From: Hydractinia symbiolongicarpus
Taxonomy: Eukaryota > Cnidaria > Hydrozoa > Anthoathecata > Hydractiniidae
Reading direction: 5' to 3'
Assembly (NCBI RefSeq): GCF_029227915.1
Contig: NC_079879.1
Location: forward strand, 6,260,001-6,324,000
Length of the DNA stretch: 64,000 nt
Of this stretch, positions 61,013-64,000 are shown piece after piece. Position numbers and translations under genes: made by a program. The stretch's first letter is position 1. Each line of letters opens with the position of its first letter. The notes under the pieces were generated by a model, which ran no database searches, had not been told where the DNA came from, and saw nothing but the letters and a program-made list of their open reading frames with translations.

Positions 61013-61371
61013 CAGTCAGGGAAACCCTCATAATTAAGCTTAGTTTAATTTGGAGATCTCCTAAATAAGCTGTATCATACAGCTTAATTAGATGAAATAC
61101 ACTTAAATTAGGAGGTAGAAAAAGTTTTTTGCCGATTTCTCGAAAAATGTAAATTTTAGCAGAATCACAGCTGCAGCTCTTTCATAGTCAGTTTGACCAC
61201 TATATACATTATAAAAAAAGAATGGTACTTCCAGCACCACAGGTTCAAAAAATATGAAATAGAAACAATGGTTAATGGTAGCAATAGTCTATTTAAGCTG
61301 CACTGCATCCAAGAGGGTGCCGATAAGCCGCAAACGCCTGCATATATACAAGCGAGTTCAGGCAACCTTTT
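61013..61371. repeat. Partial CAGTCAGGGA-ended foldback element
   Basis: CAGTCAGGGAAACCCTCATA at 61013 resembles CAGTCAGGGAAATTCTCTTA at 61662. CTCCTAAATAAGCTG and AGCTTAATTAG motifs follow. GAGGGTGCCGATAAGCCGCA (61312) is shared with both arms of the large inverted repeat. The right end of this copy is not resolved. Confidence 0.5.
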
Positions 61372-61648
61372 GAATTAAATTGAGGGTTGTCTACCGAAAC
61401 CGCCCGCACTATCCCGAACCCGCCTGGAACATTCCCAAAATGCAACACCTTGTAACATAAACATGGCGGACGACAGTTGAAAGAAGCTGTTTGAAGAAAA
61501 AGGAGTTAATAAAGTTTATATATAAGTTATTTATCAAAAAATCATAAAAAACAGTTCAATTAAGAACTTCGTTATCATATAGTTAGTTCATTTTAATTTT
61601 TATACTTTTTTAAATAATTCTTCGAGAGTCATTTGTGGTGAATCTTTT
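61372..61648. repeat. Direct repeat copy 1 (277 bp)
   Basis: Starts GAATTAAATTGAGGGTTGTC and ends GTGGTGAATCTTTT. A second copy lies at 62129-62418, 757 bp downstream at its start, differing mainly by a 13-14-bp insertion containing GTAAATCTTATCAA. Confidence 0.9.
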
Positions 61649-62130
61649 CTTTACAGTTAATCAGTCAGGGAAATTCTCTTAATTAAGATGATGTCAGCTT
61701 AATTAGGGTGTATGGTACAGTTTAATTAAGCGTTTTACAGCTTTGTTAAGATGTACAAACCTTGATTGTCAAAACCCACATTTAACTGAATTTTAGCATC
61801 TATAACTGAATAAACTTAATATTTACGTGAAAATGAATTAGTATTTTTGTAGCACCCCAGAGATCCGCTAAATTTGAAGTTTTAAAATGGCTGCTTAAAT
61901 AGGCTGTATCACTTGACGTGACATCCTAACTACTAGGATGCAGACGAGGGTGCCGATAAGCCGCATGCGCCGTAAAAAGTTCTGGCGCTTTTGGGCGAGT
62001 TCGGCGATTGGAAAAAATTCAGGTATCTTCCCGAAAAAACCTGCATAGTCCCGAACGATGCCCGAAAAAAAAAGATTCACCACAAATGACTCTCGAAGAA
62101 TTATTTAAAAAAGTATAAAAATTAAAATGA
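61649..62130. repeat. Left arm of a 482-bp inverted repeat
   Basis: Begins CTTTACAGTTAATCAGTCAG and ends TATAAAAATTAAAATGA. Its reverse complement is at 62358-62839 with about 3 mismatches noticed by eye. Contains GAGGGTGCCGATAAGCCGCA and a GC-rich core. Confidence 0.92.
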
Positions 62131-62418
62131 ATTAAATTGAGGGTTGTCTACCGAAACCGCCCGCACTATCCCGAACCCGCCTGGAACATTCCCAAAATGC
62201 AACACCTTGTAACATAAACATGGCGGACGACAGTTGAAAGAAGCTGTTTGAAGAAAAAGGAGTTAATAAAGTTTATATATAAGTTATTTATCAAGTAAAT
62301 CTTATCAAAAATCATAAAAAACAGTTCAATTAAGAACTTCGTTATCATATAGTTAGTTCATTTTAATTTTTATACTTTTTTAAATAATTCTTCGAGAGTC
62401 ATTTGTGGTGAATCTTTT
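62129..62418. repeat. Direct repeat copy 2 (290 bp), forming the hairpin spacer
   Basis: Second copy of the 61372-61648 sequence. Its first 229 bp fill the gap between the two arms of the inverted repeat and its last about 60 bp start the right arm. Confidence 0.9.
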
Positions 62419-62839
62419 TTTTTCGAGCATCGTTCGGGACTATGCAGGTTTTTTCGGGAAGATACCTGAATTTTTTCCAATCGCCGAACTCGCCCAAAAG
62501 CGCCAGCACTTTTTACGGCGCATGCGGCTTATCGGCACCCTCGTCTGCATCCTAGTAGTTAGGATGTCACGTCAAGTGATACAGCCTATTTAAGCAGCCA
62601 TTTTAAAACTTCAAATTTAGCGGATCTCTGGGGTGCTACAAAAATACTAATTCATTTTCACGTAAATATTAAGTTTATTCAGTTATAGATGCTAAAATTC
62701 AGTTAAATGTGGGTTTTGACAATCAAGGTTTGTACATCTTAACAAAGCTGTAAAACGCTTAATTAAACTGTACCATACACCCTAATTAAGCTGACATCAT
62801 CTTAATTAAGAGAATTTCCCTGACTGATTAACTGTAAAG
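62358..62839. repeat. Right arm of the 482-bp inverted repeat
   Basis: Begins TCATTTTAATTTTTATAC and ends CCCTGACTGATTAACTGTAAAG. It has the same length as the left arm. The matching open frames on opposite strands (61895-62083 minus and 62405-62593 plus) are mirror images created by the repeat, not genes. Confidence 0.92.
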
Positions 62840-62844
62840 GTTAT

Positions 62845-62861
62845 CCCCCCCCCCCCCCCCC
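62845..62861. repeat. Poly-C tract (C17)
   Basis: Run of 17 C followed by TTCCCCC, six bases after the right arm of the inverted repeat. Confidence 0.9.
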
Positions 62862-64000
62862 TTCCCCCAGCAGATATATTGGACATAATTATATGACAGG
62901 CAATTAAATGGAACGCTGAAAAAAAATTAAATATACTTCATTGCTGCCAAACACATAGGTAGGCAAAGATAAAAAGCAGCTATTTTAAAAAGTTGTCATA
63001 AACAGTGACAACAAAACAAACACAAAAACAAAACATCACAAAAATCGCAACCAGACGTTCTTTTCTCCTTTTACTTTCCGAAACACATCAAGTGATGAAC
63101 TCACGTTTAGGGCATTAGTCTATGTGCGTAATGCCGTGGTTGGTCTTGCGTACAATTCGCACACAAGCAAACTTGCTATGAAATATATATTGTGCGAGCA
63201 TGACGAAGAATAACATTTACATAGATTTCTTCTGGCTTTCCTTCTATGGGCTGGATCAAAAAAGTACAGTGAATTCCGGTGAAATGAGCTGGATTGGGTA
63301 AATGTTGAGAGACGCTGGTAATCCAGAAATAATTGGGACGTAAATTACTTTGATAAAACTGTATGGATTGAGCCCTATTTTTCTAATTTCAAGAATATTA
63401 GTCAGAATTGTTTAGTTTATTTAGCTACTTTTATTATAGATGAATTACATCTGTTTGCGAATTCTGGGCATCAGCTATAGCTGGCTAGATATAGCTAGCT
63501 ACCTCTAGCTAGTAAAATACTTCTTTATATTTTGTCACAATGTCCTGACTTTCCTAAAGATATTTATGAAAATTATAATAGACCACTTATCGTTTGATGT
63601 TATTCTCGGACAGATTCAGGTTAACATTTTCCCTGTCGAAATGTCTTGCAGTACAACTTTCAATTAAGGAAAGCTCTTACAGAAAAAGCTTTAATTAATC
63701 AGGAAGTACAAGTATATGAAGTAAAGCTAAATTAGTCACCTAAAACTACACAATATGACAGGTTTAAAGTTGGAAAACAAGGGTTTTACGAAATATTCAG
63801 CCCCTATTTATAAAGAGGTGACTGTGTTAACCACGTGTTTCCCTAAATTATTACGGCTACCCTGAGAAATATACACCCGTAATTTGTTTAAAAGTATCAC
63901 ATGACATTTGCCGACCAGGAGAATCATCAAATTTTAAAAAAATTATATATAAGATATTAAATTTTTAAAATACCATCTAATCATTAGAATAGGATTTATT
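62862..64000. other. Intergenic to window end, nothing recognised
   Basis: AT-rich with AGCTAGCTA-type short repeats at 63.47-63.51 kb. No gene supported. Confidence 0.5.

Noticed and set aside
61895-62593. Two matching 62-codon open frames on opposite strands
   Set aside because: They are mirror images produced by the 482-bp inverted repeat and show no motif; not independent genes.

Overview
This is eukaryotic, AT-rich, intron-containing animal DNA. The three genes I can build exon by exon all have clear animal relatives, and they sit in long gene-poor stretches full of degenerate transposons. The gene structures, the tandem Helitron arrays, the palindromic MITEs with GTCCCCAGG ends and the integrase-like remnant suggest a cnidarian, perhaps a hydrozoan. 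That placement is an inference; nothing in the window names the species.

Layout. 1-9.9 kb holds no intact gene: a small palindromic MITE (0.7 kb), a broken integrase-like transposon gene on the minus strand (about 5.1-5.8 kb), paired TGACGTCA palindromes (6.7-6.9 kb), a Helitron 5' end (7.4 kb) and twin 50-bp hairpins (9.4 kb). 10.0-12.1 kb carries a complete two-exon microsomal cytochrome P450 (plus strand, 492 aa) behind a TATA box. 12.1-32 kb is a transposon graveyard: a 1.2-kb TIR element with TACTCCC subrepeats, a 2.75-kb 5'-truncated LINE with an 11-bp target-site duplication, two tRNA-derived SINEs or fragments, a second LINE RT remnant, a decayed Ty3/Gypsy element, a tandem array of six Helitron units (29.35-30.16 kb) and an 816-bp TIR element with a 5-bp TSD. 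32-37 kb is AT-rich with no firm gene. 37.4-52.1 kb is a complete ASK1-type MAP3K gene (plus strand, 35 coding exons, 1363 aa, phase-consistent throughout). 53-55.3 kb holds three foldback MITEs with 9-10-bp target duplications. 56.5-58.7 kb is a complete six-exon SYF2 splicing-factor gene on the minus strand, tail-to-tail with the MAP3K. 61.0-62.84 kb is a nest of foldback elements including a near-perfect 482-bp inverted repeat.

The three genes are not functionally linked: a stress-responsive MAP3K, a housekeeping spliceosome factor, and a P450 whose conserved E-R-R fold triad is altered at two of three positions. The most unusual features are the head-to-tail Helitron array with textbook ends, the 482-bp hairpin, the atypical P450, and a 94-codon open frame continuing in phase beyond the MAP3K stop codon. 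I found no bacterial-type system, CRISPR array or rRNA.
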